Shown here piece after piece: positions 20,906 through 30,062 of a DNA stretch of 64,000 nt (position 1 is its first letter; each line of letters begins with the position of its first letter). The stretch is from JBQQPY01 sp052258065 (GTDB lineage Bacteria > Pseudomonadota > Gammaproteobacteria > Enterobacterales > Enterobacteriaceae): positions 1,116,001 through 1,180,000 of the forward strand of contig JBQQPY010000002.1 in assembly GCA_052258065.1 (NCBI GenBank). Direction: 5' to 3'. Made by a program: the position numbers and the translations under genes. The notes below the pieces were generated by a model, which was not told the DNA's origin, did not search any database, and saw only the letters and a program-made list of their open reading frames with translations.

Positions 20906-21896
20906 TCAACGCATTGTAATCACTCCTGGCGAACCCGCCGGGATAGGCCCGGATCTCGTCGCCATGCTGGCTCAGCAAGCGTGGCCGGTTGAGTTGGTTA
21001 TATGCGCCGCGCCTGCGCTATTGAAGGCGCGGGCGCGGCAGATCAGCCTCCCGCTGCGGCTGCGCCCCTATCATCCCGAAGAACCTACTATGCCTCGGCA
21101 GGCCGGAGAACTGACAGTACTAGCTATCGAGACTTCGGCACCCGTCATTGCCGGCAAACTCAATGCCGCCAACAGTAATTATGTGATAGCGACCCTAGCC
21201 CAGGCCTGCGACGGCTGCCTCAGCGGCGAGTTTGCGGCGTTGATCACTGGCCCAGTTCATAAGGGTATAATTAACGAAGGCAGCCAGCCGTTCAGTGGCC
21301 ATACCGAATATTTTGCCGAGCGTAGCGGGCGAGATCGTGTCGTTATGATGCTAGCAACTGAATCGCTTCGGGTCGCGCTCGCGACCACCCATTTGCCGCT
21401 GCTGGCGGTTCCGGACGCCATCACCCGCCAGTCCCTAGATGAAGTCATTACGATTCTAGCTCAGGCTCTCAACCAGCAATTCGGTATCGCGCAGCCATGC
21501 ATCTACGTCTGCGGGTTGAATCCCCACGCAGGTGAAAGCGGCCATATTGGCCGAGAAGAAATTGAAGTCATCACGCCTACTCTGGATACACTGCGCGCAA
21601 AAGGGTATAATCTAGTCGGTCCATTACCTGCTGATACTCTCTTTCAACCAAAATATTTGCAGAAGGCGGATGCAGTGCTAGCGATGTATCACGATCAGGG
21701 TTTGCCGGTGCTGAAGTATCAGGGATTTGGCCGGGCAGTCAACATTACGCTGGGGCTCCCTTTCATTCGCACCTCCGTCGATCACGGCACTGCCTTAGAG
21801 CTTGCCGGATCAGGACTAACGGATGCCGGTAGTATAAAAACGGCGCTTAATCTCGCTATTAATATGATAAAAAATCGTAATGATAAAAAATCCTAA
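20895..21896 (+). CDS. pdxA: 4-hydroxythreonine-4-phosphate dehydrogenase PdxA
   Basis: NAD-dependent step of pyridoxal 5'-phosphate synthesis. 333 residues with the family landmarks VITPGEPAGIGPDL (8-21), LITGPVHKGIINEG, FSGHTEYFAE, ATTHLPL, CGLNPHAGESGHIGREE, GPLPADTLF and MYHDQGLPVLKYQGFG, which carry the metal-binding histidines and phosphate-binding residues. The ATG lies within the 3' end of surA, suggesting coupled translation. The stop overlaps the rsmA start by one base. Confidence 0.95.
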   Translation: MCNNQRIVITPGEPAGIGPDLVAMLAQQAWPVELVICAAPALLKARARQISLPLRLRPYHPEEPTMPRQAGELTVLAIETSAPVIAGKLNAANSNYVIATLAQACDGCLSGEFAALITGPVHKGIINEGSQPFSGHTEYFAERSGRDRVVMMLATESLRVALATTHLPLLAVPDAITRQSLDEVITILAQALNQQFGIAQPCIYVCGLNPHAGESGHIGREEIEVITPTLDTLRAKGYNLVGPLPADTLFQPKYLQKADAVLAMYHDQGLPVLKYQGFGRAVNITLGLPFIRTSVDHGTALELAGSGLTDAGSIKTALNLAINMIKNRNDKKS

Positions 21897-22705
21897 TGAG
21901 TAATCGTGTATATCAGGGGCATCTAACGCGCAAACGTTTTAGCCAGAATTTTCTGCACGACAGCTTAGTTATTAATGCTATCGTTGCCGCTATTCATCCC
22001 GAATCCGGCCAAGCAATAGTAGAAATCGGCCCCGGCCTAGGTGCGCTGACTGAGCCGGTAGCGAAGCGCATCGACGCCATGACCGTTATCGAGATTGACC
22101 GCGATTTGGCCGCACGCCTAGGCAGCCATCCTTTCTTGCAGTCTAAACTAAATATCGTTCAGCAGGACGTGATGACGGTAGATTTTTCCGAGCTTTCCGC
22201 AGAGCTGGGGCAGTCCCTGCGTGTATTCGGAAATCTGCCCTATAACATTTCTACGCCGCTTATGCTCCACCTTTTCAGCTATAATCATGCGATTCGCGAT
22301 ATGCACTTTATGCTGCAAAAAGAGGTAGTCAACCGGCTGGTGGCGCGCCAGAACAGCAAGGCCTACAGCCGGTTGAGCGTGATAGCACAGTACTACTGCC
22401 ATATCATCCCGGTTCTTGAAGTGGCGCCAACCTCGTTCTGGCCAGCGCCAAAAGTAGATTCGGTCATGGTGCGGCTAGTGCCTCATGCTACGCCACTGTT
22501 TCCTGTCCGAGATTTAAGCAAACTGGCTACCTTGACCGGCTTAGCATTCAATCAACGCCGAAAGACGCTGCGCAATAGCCTAAGCAATCTTTTCAGTCCG
22601 CAACAGCTGGCGGAACACGGTATTGACGCTGCGCTGCGCGCGGAAAATTTAAGCATTAAGCATTACTGCTACTTGGCTAATATAATGACAGAACGCCCTA
22701 TTTAA
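21896..22705 (+). CDS. rsmA: 16S rRNA dimethyladenosine transferase RsmA
   Basis: Dimethylates A1518 and A1519 of 16S rRNA (KsgA). 269 residues (E. coli 273). The SAM-binding motif EIGPGLGALTEP is near residue 43, the acidic post-motif VIEIDRDL near 66, and the catalytic NLPYNIS near 114. The C-terminal helical domain is present. TAATG links it to pdxA. Confidence 0.95.
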   Translation: MSNRVYQGHLTRKRFSQNFLHDSLVINAIVAAIHPESGQAIVEIGPGLGALTEPVAKRIDAMTVIEIDRDLAARLGSHPFLQSKLNIVQQDVMTVDFSELSAELGQSLRVFGNLPYNISTPLMLHLFSYNHAIRDMHFMLQKEVVNRLVARQNSKAYSRLSVIAQYYCHIIPVLEVAPTSFWPAPKVDSVMVRLVPHATPLFPVRDLSKLATLTGLAFNQRRKTLRNSLSNLFSPQQLAEHGIDAALRAENLSIKHYCYLANIMTERPI

Positions 22706-22726
22706 CAATACTAACAGGAGTGCTTC

Positions 22727-23104
22727 ATGATTAACCCGCCCAGGGTCTGCATTCAGGTTCAGAGCATGTACATAGAAACACAGTCTCAGCCGGAAAAAAA
22801 TCGTTACGTTTTCGCCTATACTATTACGTTGCGCAATCTGGGAAGACAGCGCGTGCAGCTAATGAGGCGTTACTGGCTTATTACCAACGCTAACGGCCAG
22901 GATATCGAGGTCCAGGGAGAGGGAGTAGTGGGTGAAAAACCGCAGATCCTTCCCGGCGACGAGTTTCAATATACCAGCGGTGCTGTGCTGGAAACCCCGA
23001 TTGGCACTATGCAGGGTCATTACGATATGATTAACGATCAGGGACAAGGCTTTCAGGTTGCAATCCCCGTCTTCCGCCTAGCGATTCCTTCACTTATAAA
23101 CTAA
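22727..23104 (+). CDS. apaG: ApaG protein
   Basis: 125 residues, the same length as E. coli ApaG, an immunoglobulin-like beta-sandwich of uncertain role. Conserved features are INPPRVCIQVQSMYI at the start, RNLGRQRVQLMRRYWLI, VQGEGVVGEKP and TPIGTMQGHYDMI. It is preceded by CAGGAG. Only two bases separate its stop from the apaH start. Confidence 0.95.
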   Translation: MINPPRVCIQVQSMYIETQSQPEKNRYVFAYTITLRNLGRQRVQLMRRYWLITNANGQDIEVQGEGVVGEKPQILPGDEFQYTSGAVLETPIGTMQGHYDMINDQGQGFQVAIPVFRLAIPSLIN

Positions 23105-23106
23105 CT

Positions 23107-23948
23107 ATGTCGACTTATTTAATTGGTGATATTCACGGCTGCTTCGACGAATTGAAAGTTATATTAGCGCAGATTCAGTTTAATCCGGTGCTGGACACTC
23201 TATGGCTAACCGGCGATCTTGTTGCGCGCGGTCCTGGTTCACTAGAGGTGCTTCGATTGCTCCGTAGCTTTAGCGATAGCATACGTATGGTACTGGGTAA
23301 TCACGACCTGCATTTATTAGCTGTCTATGCTGGTATCAGCCGCAATAAGCTAAAAGATCACCTTACACCGCTGTTGCAAGCACCGGATGCCGATAAATTA
23401 ATCAACTGGCTACGCCGCCAGCCAGTTCTGCAGGTGGATGAGGAAAAAAATTGGTGATGGCTCACGCCGGCATCACGCCGCAGTGGGATCTCGCAACGGC
23501 ACGCAAGTGCGCACGGGAAGTCGAGGCAGTACTCAGGAGCGACAGTTATCCGCTGTTCCTTGACGCCATGTACGGTGATATGCCGAACAACTGGAATCCG
23601 GAATTGAGCGGTCTGGCACGTTTACGGTTTAGCGCTAACGTGTTTACCCGCATGCGCTACTGCTTCCCTAGCGGTCAGCTGGAAACGAACTGCAAGGATA
23701 TACCGGAGAAAGCGCCAGCGCCTCTGCGGCCCTGGTTTGCGTTGCCGGGACCAGTCTCCGAACGTTACAGCATTGTCTTCGGCCACTGGGCTTCGCTAAT
23801 GGGCAAGGGAACACCGGCAAATATCTACGGGCTTGATACCGGCTGCTGCTGGGGCGGCCAACTGACCCTGCTACGCTGGGAGGATAAATCGTTTACCCGC
23901 GTGCACTCTAACCTGCAGAACGAGCCGAGGATTAAAAAATCTCATTAA
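23107..23948 (+). pseudogene. apaH: Diadenosine tetraphosphatase ApaH, single frameshift
   Basis: Metallophosphatase that splits Ap4A into two ADP. The N-terminal part (23107-23457) has YLIGDIHGCFDEL, TGDLVARGPGSLEV and VLGNHDLHLL. It stops at a run of seven A at 23443-23449. The second frame (23451-23948) continues with MAHAGITPQWDLATA, FGHWASL and GLDTGCCWGG, all family metal-site or core motifs. One added A (eight in all) would restore a ~279-residue protein matching E. coli along its whole length (280). It is either a very recent pseudogene, a gene rescued by slippage at the A-run, or a sequencing error. Confidence 0.88.
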
Positions 23949-24034
23949 CGCTTAAGGTCAACACCGAAAACTACGCGGCTTAACGCATACCTGGCTGCAA
24001 GACCTCGGTAAGGACTGCGCTACAAAAGTACACA

Positions 24035-24550
24035 TCATCCGCGACGCTGCAGGTCGGATTGCATATCAACACAACGATTTAGGACTTCAAAGCAGTAGCT
24101 GTGGGTATTTTTCTCATCCGCAGCATGGAATTCTCTGAAAGTAGATTGCCATTCGTCAGGCTCATAGTTGGGAAACCAAGTATCGCCATCTACTTTAGCA
24201 TCAATATGAGTCAGATAGAGTCGTCCGGCCTGCGGCAAAAAGGTCTCGTAAACTTTCCCGCCACCAATCACCATCACTTCTGCAACTATACCTACCGCAG
24301 CCAGTGCCTGGGCAGGAGTTGATACCCAGGTTACCTCGGCGGTATAGCCAGGATGGCTGCTCAGTACAATATTGTGTCTTCCGAGAAGCGACTTGCTAAT
24401 GGATTCAAATGTCCGACGCCCCATGATAACCGGCTTATCGAGTGTGTTACCTTTAAACCAGGCTAGATCGGAGGAAAGATGCCAAGGCATCGCATTTTCT
24501 ATCCCAATAACACGATCTATCGCCAGAGCGGCAATAAGGCTAATGATCAT
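24035..24550 (-). CDS. folA: Dihydrofolate reductase FolA
   Basis: Reduces dihydrofolate to tetrahydrofolate with NADPH. 171 residues from the ATG I prefer, which begins MIISLIAALAIDRVIG exactly where E. coli FolA begins. The frame is open a further 37 codons upstream, but that part has no family match. Landmarks: AMPWHLSSDLAWFK with the substrate-binding Asp (residue 28), MGRRTFESI, VIGGGKVYE and LYLTHIDAKVDGDTWFP. About 12 extra residues at the C-terminus. It converges with apaH as in E. coli. The ribosome site is weak. Confidence 0.93.
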   Translation of the reverse strand: MIISLIAALAIDRVIGIENAMPWHLSSDLAWFKGNTLDKPVIMGRRTFESISKSLLGRHNIVLSSHPGYTAEVTWVSTPAQALAAVGIVAEVMVIGGGKVYETFLPQAGRLYLTHIDAKVDGDTWFPNYEPDEWQSTFREFHAADEKNTHSYCFEVLNRCVDMQSDLQRRG

Positions 24551-24669
24551 AAAAATTCTTACAGGCAAAAAATTACTACGACTATACGGAAAGAGATCAA
24601 GGCTGTCGACAGTTGGCTTTGTAAGGGGTAACACGTTTAACCACTTAAAAGCGCGGTGCAATCAGAAGA

Positions 24670-25002
24670 AAATTAGTTAAATCAGTCATTCCGAAGCCAA
24701 ATTAGGAATAAATACAAAAATTAGTGAAAATTAAAAAAATACAATCAATGAGTCAAAATGAACTAAGGCTGATTACTTATAATCAAGTAATCTCTATCAA
24801 TTTTTTCTTAAAACTAGAATCATTACAGCTTGATGAAGATTCTCCAAAGCCAAGAAAAAATGAACCTAAAAATATGATGAAACACATGATATTTAAGGTC
24901 CAACCTTCTGAGTTTGTAAAAAAGTCTAACTATAGATATTATAAATAATAAATAATTTATGGTTCCTACTTTTCAATAAGATAAAAAAGAAAAATCAGTT
25001 GT
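24670..25002. repeat. Rep-B, complete ~330-bp copy
   Basis: Best copy for defining Rep-B because it carries no insertion. The left end is GTCATTCCGAAGCC followed by TAGGAATA. The right end in reverse complement is TATTCCACAACTGATTTTTC. These resemble each other and the consensus CGTTATTCCGAACCT seen at other copies. No coding capacity is visible. Confidence 0.65.
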
Positions 25003-25035
25003 GGAATACAAGGGTTAAACCGGAGCGAAATAGCT

Positions 25036-25062
25036 ATAAAAAGGATGCTTTTGCACTCTTTT
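25036..25062. terminator. Possible carB terminator
   Basis: Hairpin AAAAAGGATGC / loop TTTT / GCACTCTTTTT with two mismatches, 20-50 bases past the carB stop. A/T runs on both sides would allow termination in either direction. Confidence 0.5.
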
Positions 25063-25082
25063 TAATACCGTTACACGCGGAA

Positions 25083-28000
25083 TTAACCACTAATTTTCGC
25101 ATGCATTTCCTGCACCGAAATCACTTGGGCGGTGGCGTCGGCATTGAGGGAAATAGCGGTAGCGAACCCACCATTTAGCGTCGTGTCGTAATGTACTTTA
25201 TACTGCAATGCGCTGCGCCGGATGAGTTTAGAATCCTCAATAGCCTGGCGGCCAGCAGTAGTATTAACGATATAGCTGTATTCACCGTTTTTAATCCGGT
25301 CTTGAATATGCGGCCGTCCCTCATGGACTTTATTCACTAAACGCGGATTGATACCAGCCTCGCCTAGGATTACGGCAGTACCGTGAGTCGCGTCCAGATC
25401 AAAGCCGTGTTTCAGCAGATTGGCCGCCAGCTCCACTACCCGATCTTTGTCGCCTTCACGCACTGATAGCAGCGCACGACCGCTTTTCTTCATGTGCGAC
25501 TGACTGCCAAGCATCGCCTTGGCGAACGCTTCGGCGAAGGTCTCCCCCACACCCATTACCTCACCGGTAGAGCGCATTTCCGGCCCTAGGATTGGGTCCA
25601 CGCCAGGAAATTTGCTAAAGGGCAGCACCACCTCTTTCACCGAGTAGTAGGGTGGAATAACTTCGCGTGTGACCCCCTGTTCCAGCAAAGATTTACCGAC
25701 CATCACCCGAGCGGCCACCTTTGCCAACGCCACCCCGGTGGCCTTGGAAACAAACGGAACCGTGCGAGCGGCTCTAGGGTTGACCTCAATAAGGTATACC
25801 TCATTATCCTTCACGGCGAACTGGACGTTCATTAGCCCTCTAACCTGCAGCTCAAACGCCAGCTTTTCCACCTGCAGACGCATGACGTCTTGAATTTTAC
25901 GGCTTAGCGTATACGCCGGCAGCGAACAGGCCGAATCCCCAGAGTGAACGCCGGCCTCCTCAATGTGCTCCATTATGCCTCCGATCAGCACGTTTTCGCC
26001 GTCGCAAATCGCATCGACATCCACTTCCACAGCATCGTTTAGGAACCGCTCAAGCAGCACCGGCGCATCATTAGATACGCTAACCGCACTCTGAAAGTAG
26101 CGCATCAGGTCTGTATCATCGTAAATAATCTCCATCGCCCTGCCGCCCAAGACATAGGAAGGGCGGACTACCAGAGGATAACCGATGGTAGCTGCTTTTT
26201 CCACTGCTAGGTCAATGATAGTGACGGTAGCGTTGGCCGGCTGCTTCAATCCCAAATGCTGAACCACCCGCTGGAAACGCTCTCGATCTTCTGCTCGGTC
26301 GATGGAATCTGGGCTGGTTCCAATAACCGGCACGCCGGCGGCTTCCAGCGCGCGGGCCAGTTTCAGCGGTGTCTGGCCTCCGTATTGTACGATAACGCCC
26401 TTAGGCTTTTCGATACGCACGATTTCCAGTACATCTTCTAGCGTCACTGGCTCAAAGTAAAGCCGATCCGAGGTATCGTAATCAGTGGAAACTGTTTCGG
26501 GATTACAGTTAACCATGATGGTCTCATAACCGTCTTCTCGCAGTGCCAAAGAGGCATGCACGCAGCAGTAGTCAAACTCGATGCCCTGACCTATCCGGTT
26601 CGGACCACCGCCCAGCACCATGATTTTCTCGCGGTCCTTATGAGGCTGGGCTTCACACTCCTCATCATAAGTTGAGTACATATAGGCGGTATCCGTGGTA
26701 AACTCGGCGGCACAGGTATCTACCCGCTTATAAACCGGATGCAGATTATAATTTTCGCGTAATTTGCGAATTTCCGTCTCTGCCTTACCTACTAGGGCAG
26801 CAAGCCGCGCATCGGCGAAGCCCTTGCGTTTTAACTGGCGCAGATAATCGGCGTTGAATGCGGCAAACCCCCGCTCCGCTACGTCATTTTCCAGCTTGAT
26901 CAATTCTTCTATTTGCACCAAGAACCAACGGTCGATACTGGTCAAGTTGAAGACGCTATCCACCGACATGCCGGCGCGGAATGCGTCGGCTACATACCAG
27001 ATACGTTCACCGCCAGCGTCTTTTAGCTCGCGCCTTAGAATGCTTAAAACTTCAGGATCATCGAGATGCACCTTGGGATCAAAGCCATTGACCCCAACTT
27101 CTAACCCGCGTAACGCTTTTTGCAGTGACTCTTGCTGGGTACGGCCGATGGCCATGACTTCACCCACCGATTTCATCTGCGTGGTTAGACGGTCGTTGGT
27201 TCCTGCGAATTTCTCAAAGTTGAAGCAGGGGATTTTAGTCACCACATAATCGATAGACGGCTCAAAAGAGACCGGTGTGCGGCTGCCGGTAATATCGTTC
27301 ATCAACTCATCGAGGCTATACCCTACCGCCAGCTTAGCGGCCACTTTGGCGATGGGGAAGCCGGTCGCCTTGGAAGCCAGCGCGGAAGAGCGGGAAACGC
27401 GCGGGTTCATCTCGATAATAATAAGCCGTCCAGTTTTCGGATTGACCGAGAACTGGACGTTGGAGCCGCCGGTTTCCACACCGATTTCGCGCAATACAGC
27501 TATCGAGGCGTTACGCATGATTTGGTACTCTTTATCGGTCAGAGTCTGCGCCGGCACGACGGTTATCGAGTCGCCTGTGTGGATACCCATCGGATCGACG
27601 TTCTCGATAGAACAAACAATCATGCAGTTATCTTTTTTATCGCGCACAACTTCCATCTCATACTCTTTCCAGCCGATGAGAGACTCATCGATCAGCAGTT
27701 CAGTAGTAGGCGAAAGACCCAGGCCGCGATCGCAAATCTCTTCAAACTCTTCGCGATTATAGGCAATGCCACCGCCGGTACCGCCCATGGTGAACGACGG
27801 GCGAATAATGCAGGGAAAGCCAATATCCTCCGCCACCGCTAGCGCCTCGTTTAAGGTATGGGCAATGCCAGAGCGGGGTGTTTCTAGGCCGATTTTTTTC
27901 ATCGCTTTATCGAAGCGTTGGCGATCTTCTGCCTTATCGATCGCGTCGGCAGTGGCGCCAATCATCTCAACGCCGTATGCTTTGAGCACCCCTTCACGCT

Positions 28001-28307
28001 CGAGTTTTAGAGCGCAGTTCAGTGCCGTCTGACCACCCATAGTCGGCAACAGCGCGTCCGGCCGCTCTTTTTCGATAATTTTTACCACTATCTCCGAGTC
28101 AATAGGCTCGATATAGGTCGCATCGGCCATATCCGGATCGGTCATAATGGTGGCGGGGTTGGAGTTTACCAAAACCACACGATAACCCTCTGCGCGCAAG
28201 GCTTTGCACGCTTGCGCGCCGGAATAATCGAACTCGCACGCTTGGCCGATAACGATAGGGCCAGCGCCTAAGATCAGAATACTTTTTATATCGGTACGTT
28301 TTGGCAT
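25083..28307 (-). CDS. carB: Carbamoyl-phosphate synthase large subunit CarB
   Basis: Makes carbamoyl phosphate from bicarbonate, ATP and ammonia tunnelled from CarA, for pyrimidines and arginine. 1074 residues from the ATG at MPKRTDIKSILILGAGPIVI (E. coli 1073); an upstream in-frame extension of 55 codons overlaps carA and is not expected. Two homologous ATP-grasp halves are visible (RPSFTMGGTGGGIAYN and RPSYVLGGRAMEIIYD; EMNPRVSRSSALASKATGFP and EVNPRAARTVPFVSKATGV) plus the C-terminal MGS-like allosteric domain (about 935-1074). 22 bp separate it from carA. Confidence 0.97.
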   Translation of the reverse strand: MPKRTDIKSILILGAGPIVIGQACEFDYSGAQACKALRAEGYRVVLVNSNPATIMTDPDMADATYIEPIDSEIVVKIIEKERPDALLPTMGGQTALNCALKLEREGVLKAYGVEMIGATADAIDKAEDRQRFDKAMKKIGLETPRSGIAHTLNEALAVAEDIGFPCIIRPSFTMGGTGGGIAYNREEFEEICDRGLGLSPTTELLIDESLIGWKEYEMEVVRDKKDNCMIVCSIENVDPMGIHTGDSITVVPAQTLTDKEYQIMRNASIAVLREIGVETGGSNVQFSVNPKTGRLIIIEMNPRVSRSSALASKATGFPIAKVAAKLAVGYSLDELMNDITGSRTPVSFEPSIDYVVTKIPCFNFEKFAGTNDRLTTQMKSVGEVMAIGRTQQESLQKALRGLEVGVNGFDPKVHLDDPEVLSILRRELKDAGGERIWYVADAFRAGMSVDSVFNLTSIDRWFLVQIEELIKLENDVAERGFAAFNADYLRQLKRKGFADARLAALVGKAETEIRKLRENYNLHPVYKRVDTCAAEFTTDTAYMYSTYDEECEAQPHKDREKIMVLGGGPNRIGQGIEFDYCCVHASLALREDGYETIMVNCNPETVSTDYDTSDRLYFEPVTLEDVLEIVRIEKPKGVIVQYGGQTPLKLARALEAAGVPVIGTSPDSIDRAEDRERFQRVVQHLGLKQPANATVTIIDLAVEKAATIGYPLVVRPSYVLGGRAMEIIYDDTDLMRYFQSAVSVSNDAPVLLERFLNDAVEVDVDAICDGENVLIGGIMEHIEEAGVHSGDSACSLPAYTLSRKIQDVMRLQVEKLAFELQVRGLMNVQFAVKDNEVYLIEVNPRAARTVPFVSKATGVALAKVAARVMVGKSLLEQGVTREVIPPYYSVKEVVLPFSKFPGVDPILGPEMRSTGEVMGVGETFAEAFAKAMLGSQSHMKKSGRALLSVREGDKDRVVELAANLLKHGFDLDATHGTAVILGEAGINPRLVNKVHEGRPHIQDRIKNGEYSYIVNTTAGRQAIEDSKLIRRSALQYKVHYDTTLNGGFATAISLNADATAQVISVQEMHAKISG

Positions 28308-28329
28308 TTCAGGCTCCTGATGCGTTAAG

Positions 28330-29463
28330 CTATGAGCGATAAGCGTTAATGAGCTCAATAAAATGGTCAAATAACAGCGCAGCGTCGTGTGGGCCGGGGC
28401 TAGCATCGGGATGCCCCTGGAAGCTGAACGCTGGCTTATCGGTGCGGCGAAGACCCTGTAACGTGCCGTCAAATATTGAAATATGGGTAATCTTGAGCGT
28501 AGCAGGCAGCGTTTTCTTATCTACCGTAAATCCGTGGTTTTGGGCAGTAATCATCACGCGATCGGCCGCTAAATCTTTTACCGGATGATTGCCGCCGTGG
28601 TGACCGAACTTCATTTTTGCTGTCTTAGCACCGCTGGCTAGCGCTAGCAATTGATGGCCTAGGCAAATGCCAAACAGCGGGATGTCAGTGGTGAGGAAGG
28701 TTTGGATCGCAGCGATTGCGTAATCGCAGGGCGCCGGGTCACCCGGACCGTTAGCCAAGAAAATGCCATCGGGATTCATTGCCAATACCATTGCAGCCGG
28801 AGTCTGCGCCGGCACAACGGTTAAGCGGCAGCCGCGATCGACCAGCATTCGCATGATAGTGCGCTTAATGCCGTAGTCATAGGCCACGACATGATAAGGC
28901 AAGTTTGTCGCCGGCGCGGGTAATCCACCGCCCATAGTCCAGCTACCCTGGGTCCAGCTGTACTGTTCAGTGGTACTCACTTCTTTCGCTAGGTCCACAC
29001 CGTTCAGGCCGTGGAATTCGCGAGCCTTGCGCAGTGCTAGCTGTGCATCTGGACTATCGCCGGCAATGATGCAGCCATTTTGCGTTCCTCGTTCCCGTAG
29101 CAAACGCGTTAGCTTACGGGTATCGATATCGGCGATGCCTACAATATTCTGCTTTTTCAAGTAGTCCGAGAGCGACATTGTATTGCGAAAGTTGCTGGCG
29201 ATGAGTGAAAGGTCGCGGATCACCAGCGCCTGCCCCTGCACGCGAGGTGATTCGTTATCTGCTTCATTGGTGCCGACATTGCCAATATGAGGATAAGTAA
29301 GAGTAACGATTTGGCGGAAATAGGAAGGATCAGTAAGAATTTCTTGATAACCAGTTATTGACGTATTGAAAACCACTTCCCCTACTGCCGTGCCTTCTGC
29401 GCCAATACCCCGACCGTGGAATCGGGTTCCGTCTTCCAGAACCAATAGCGCTGAATTTATCAA
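28330..29463 (-). CDS. carA: Carbamoyl-phosphate synthase small subunit CarA
   Basis: Glutamine amidotransferase partner of CarB. 377 residues (E. coli 382). The start is TTG, as in E. coli carA, with GGGAGGG just upstream. The N-domain has TSITGYQEILTDPSY and DIDTRKLTR. The C-terminal class I glutaminase has FLANGPGDPAPCDYAI and the nucleophile in FGICLGHQLLALA (Cys about 267), with His about 351 in SFQGHPDASPGP. The third member of the triad, Glu355 in E. coli, is Asp here (GHPDASPG instead of GHPEASPG). Confidence 0.97.
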   Translation of the reverse strand: MINSALLVLEDGTRFHGRGIGAEGTAVGEVVFNTSITGYQEILTDPSYFRQIVTLTYPHIGNVGTNEADNESPRVQGQALVIRDLSLIASNFRNTMSLSDYLKKQNIVGIADIDTRKLTRLLRERGTQNGCIIAGDSPDAQLALRKAREFHGLNGVDLAKEVSTTEQYSWTQGSWTMGGGLPAPATNLPYHVVAYDYGIKRTIMRMLVDRGCRLTVVPAQTPAAMVLAMNPDGIFLANGPGDPAPCDYAIAAIQTFLTTDIPLFGICLGHQLLALASGAKTAKMKFGHHGGNHPVKDLAADRVMITAQNHGFTVDKKTLPATLKITHISIFDGTLQGLRRTDKPAFSFQGHPDASPGPHDAALLFDHFIELINAYRS

Positions 29464-29473
29464 AAACCCTCCC

Positions 29474-29510
29474 AGTAATACTCAGTCATTATATTTGCAT
29501 ATTAATTCAT
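29474..29510 (-). promoter_or_regulatory. ArgR operator (two ARG boxes) at carA
   Basis: On the minus strand, ATGAATTAATATGCAAAT (29493-29510) is the same as the ARG box of the E. coli carAB P2 promoter, and AATGACTGAGTATTACT (29474-29490) sits where the second box lies. They are ten or so bases before the ribosome site. This implies arginine-dependent repression if argR is still in the genome. Confidence 0.7.
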
Positions 29511-29513
29511 TAA

Positions 29514-29704
29514 AAAATCATGAATCAATGCAAAATCAGCTGTAAAGCTGTAGGGTGAAATTTTGGAAAACTAGGAATAATTTAAAGGTGATCTTCCACT
29601 TTGTCTACCTTAAAGAGATTTTTCTTATTCTCCCATGGTGTATAGAGGTTCTACTTTCAGGTTGCAATTGAGAACATCGAATGAAAAATCATAATTCGTG
29701 TTTA
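29514..29704. other. carA upstream region
   Basis: Contains TTTTGCATTGATT (minus strand), like the -35 region of E. coli carA P2. Beyond about 29590 nothing is recognised. Confidence 0.4.
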
Positions 29705-30062
29705 TATAAAGAGATCCAATAAAGTTTTAGTCTGATCCGGCGAGAAGACTGAGCACAATCCACCTTGACTATAGATGTCCAGATTATCCGTGATCTAGCG
29801 TAATTTAGTCTGCATAATAATATTGTATTGAGCTATCTTTAAGAAAGTTAGCCAATCTATTCTGATTCTACACTCAATCACTTTATCAATGCATTTATAA
29901 CTTTCTGCGCGGTATCCTTGTTCCTGCTAACCAACGCTTCCAGTTACGCTTTTTATTTCGCCGTGAGAGTAATAATATATTTCCATTCCTACACTTTAAA
30001 AGATCTTGTCAGCTCTAACTACAGATGCCGCAACTGCCACTTTTTACGCGTTAAGATACTCA
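29705..30062 (-). mobile_element. IS630-a with internal deletion
   Basis: The C-terminal segment (YSAFSP/NLGSLYS region, 29705-29870) is fused to the N-terminal end (about 29880-30062). About 700 bp of the element is missing. Confidence 0.6.

Noticed and set aside
24551..24661. 37-codon N-terminal extension of folA
   Set aside because: DHFR begins at MIISLIAAL; the extension has no homology and runs into Rep-B DNA.
26854..28032. Plus-strand open frames of 88-161 codons
   Set aside because: Shadows of carB, whose minus-strand product is complete and unmistakable.
28308..28472. 55-codon N-terminal extension of carB
   Set aside because: It overlaps carA, has no family match, and the internal ATG begins exactly at the conserved CarB start.
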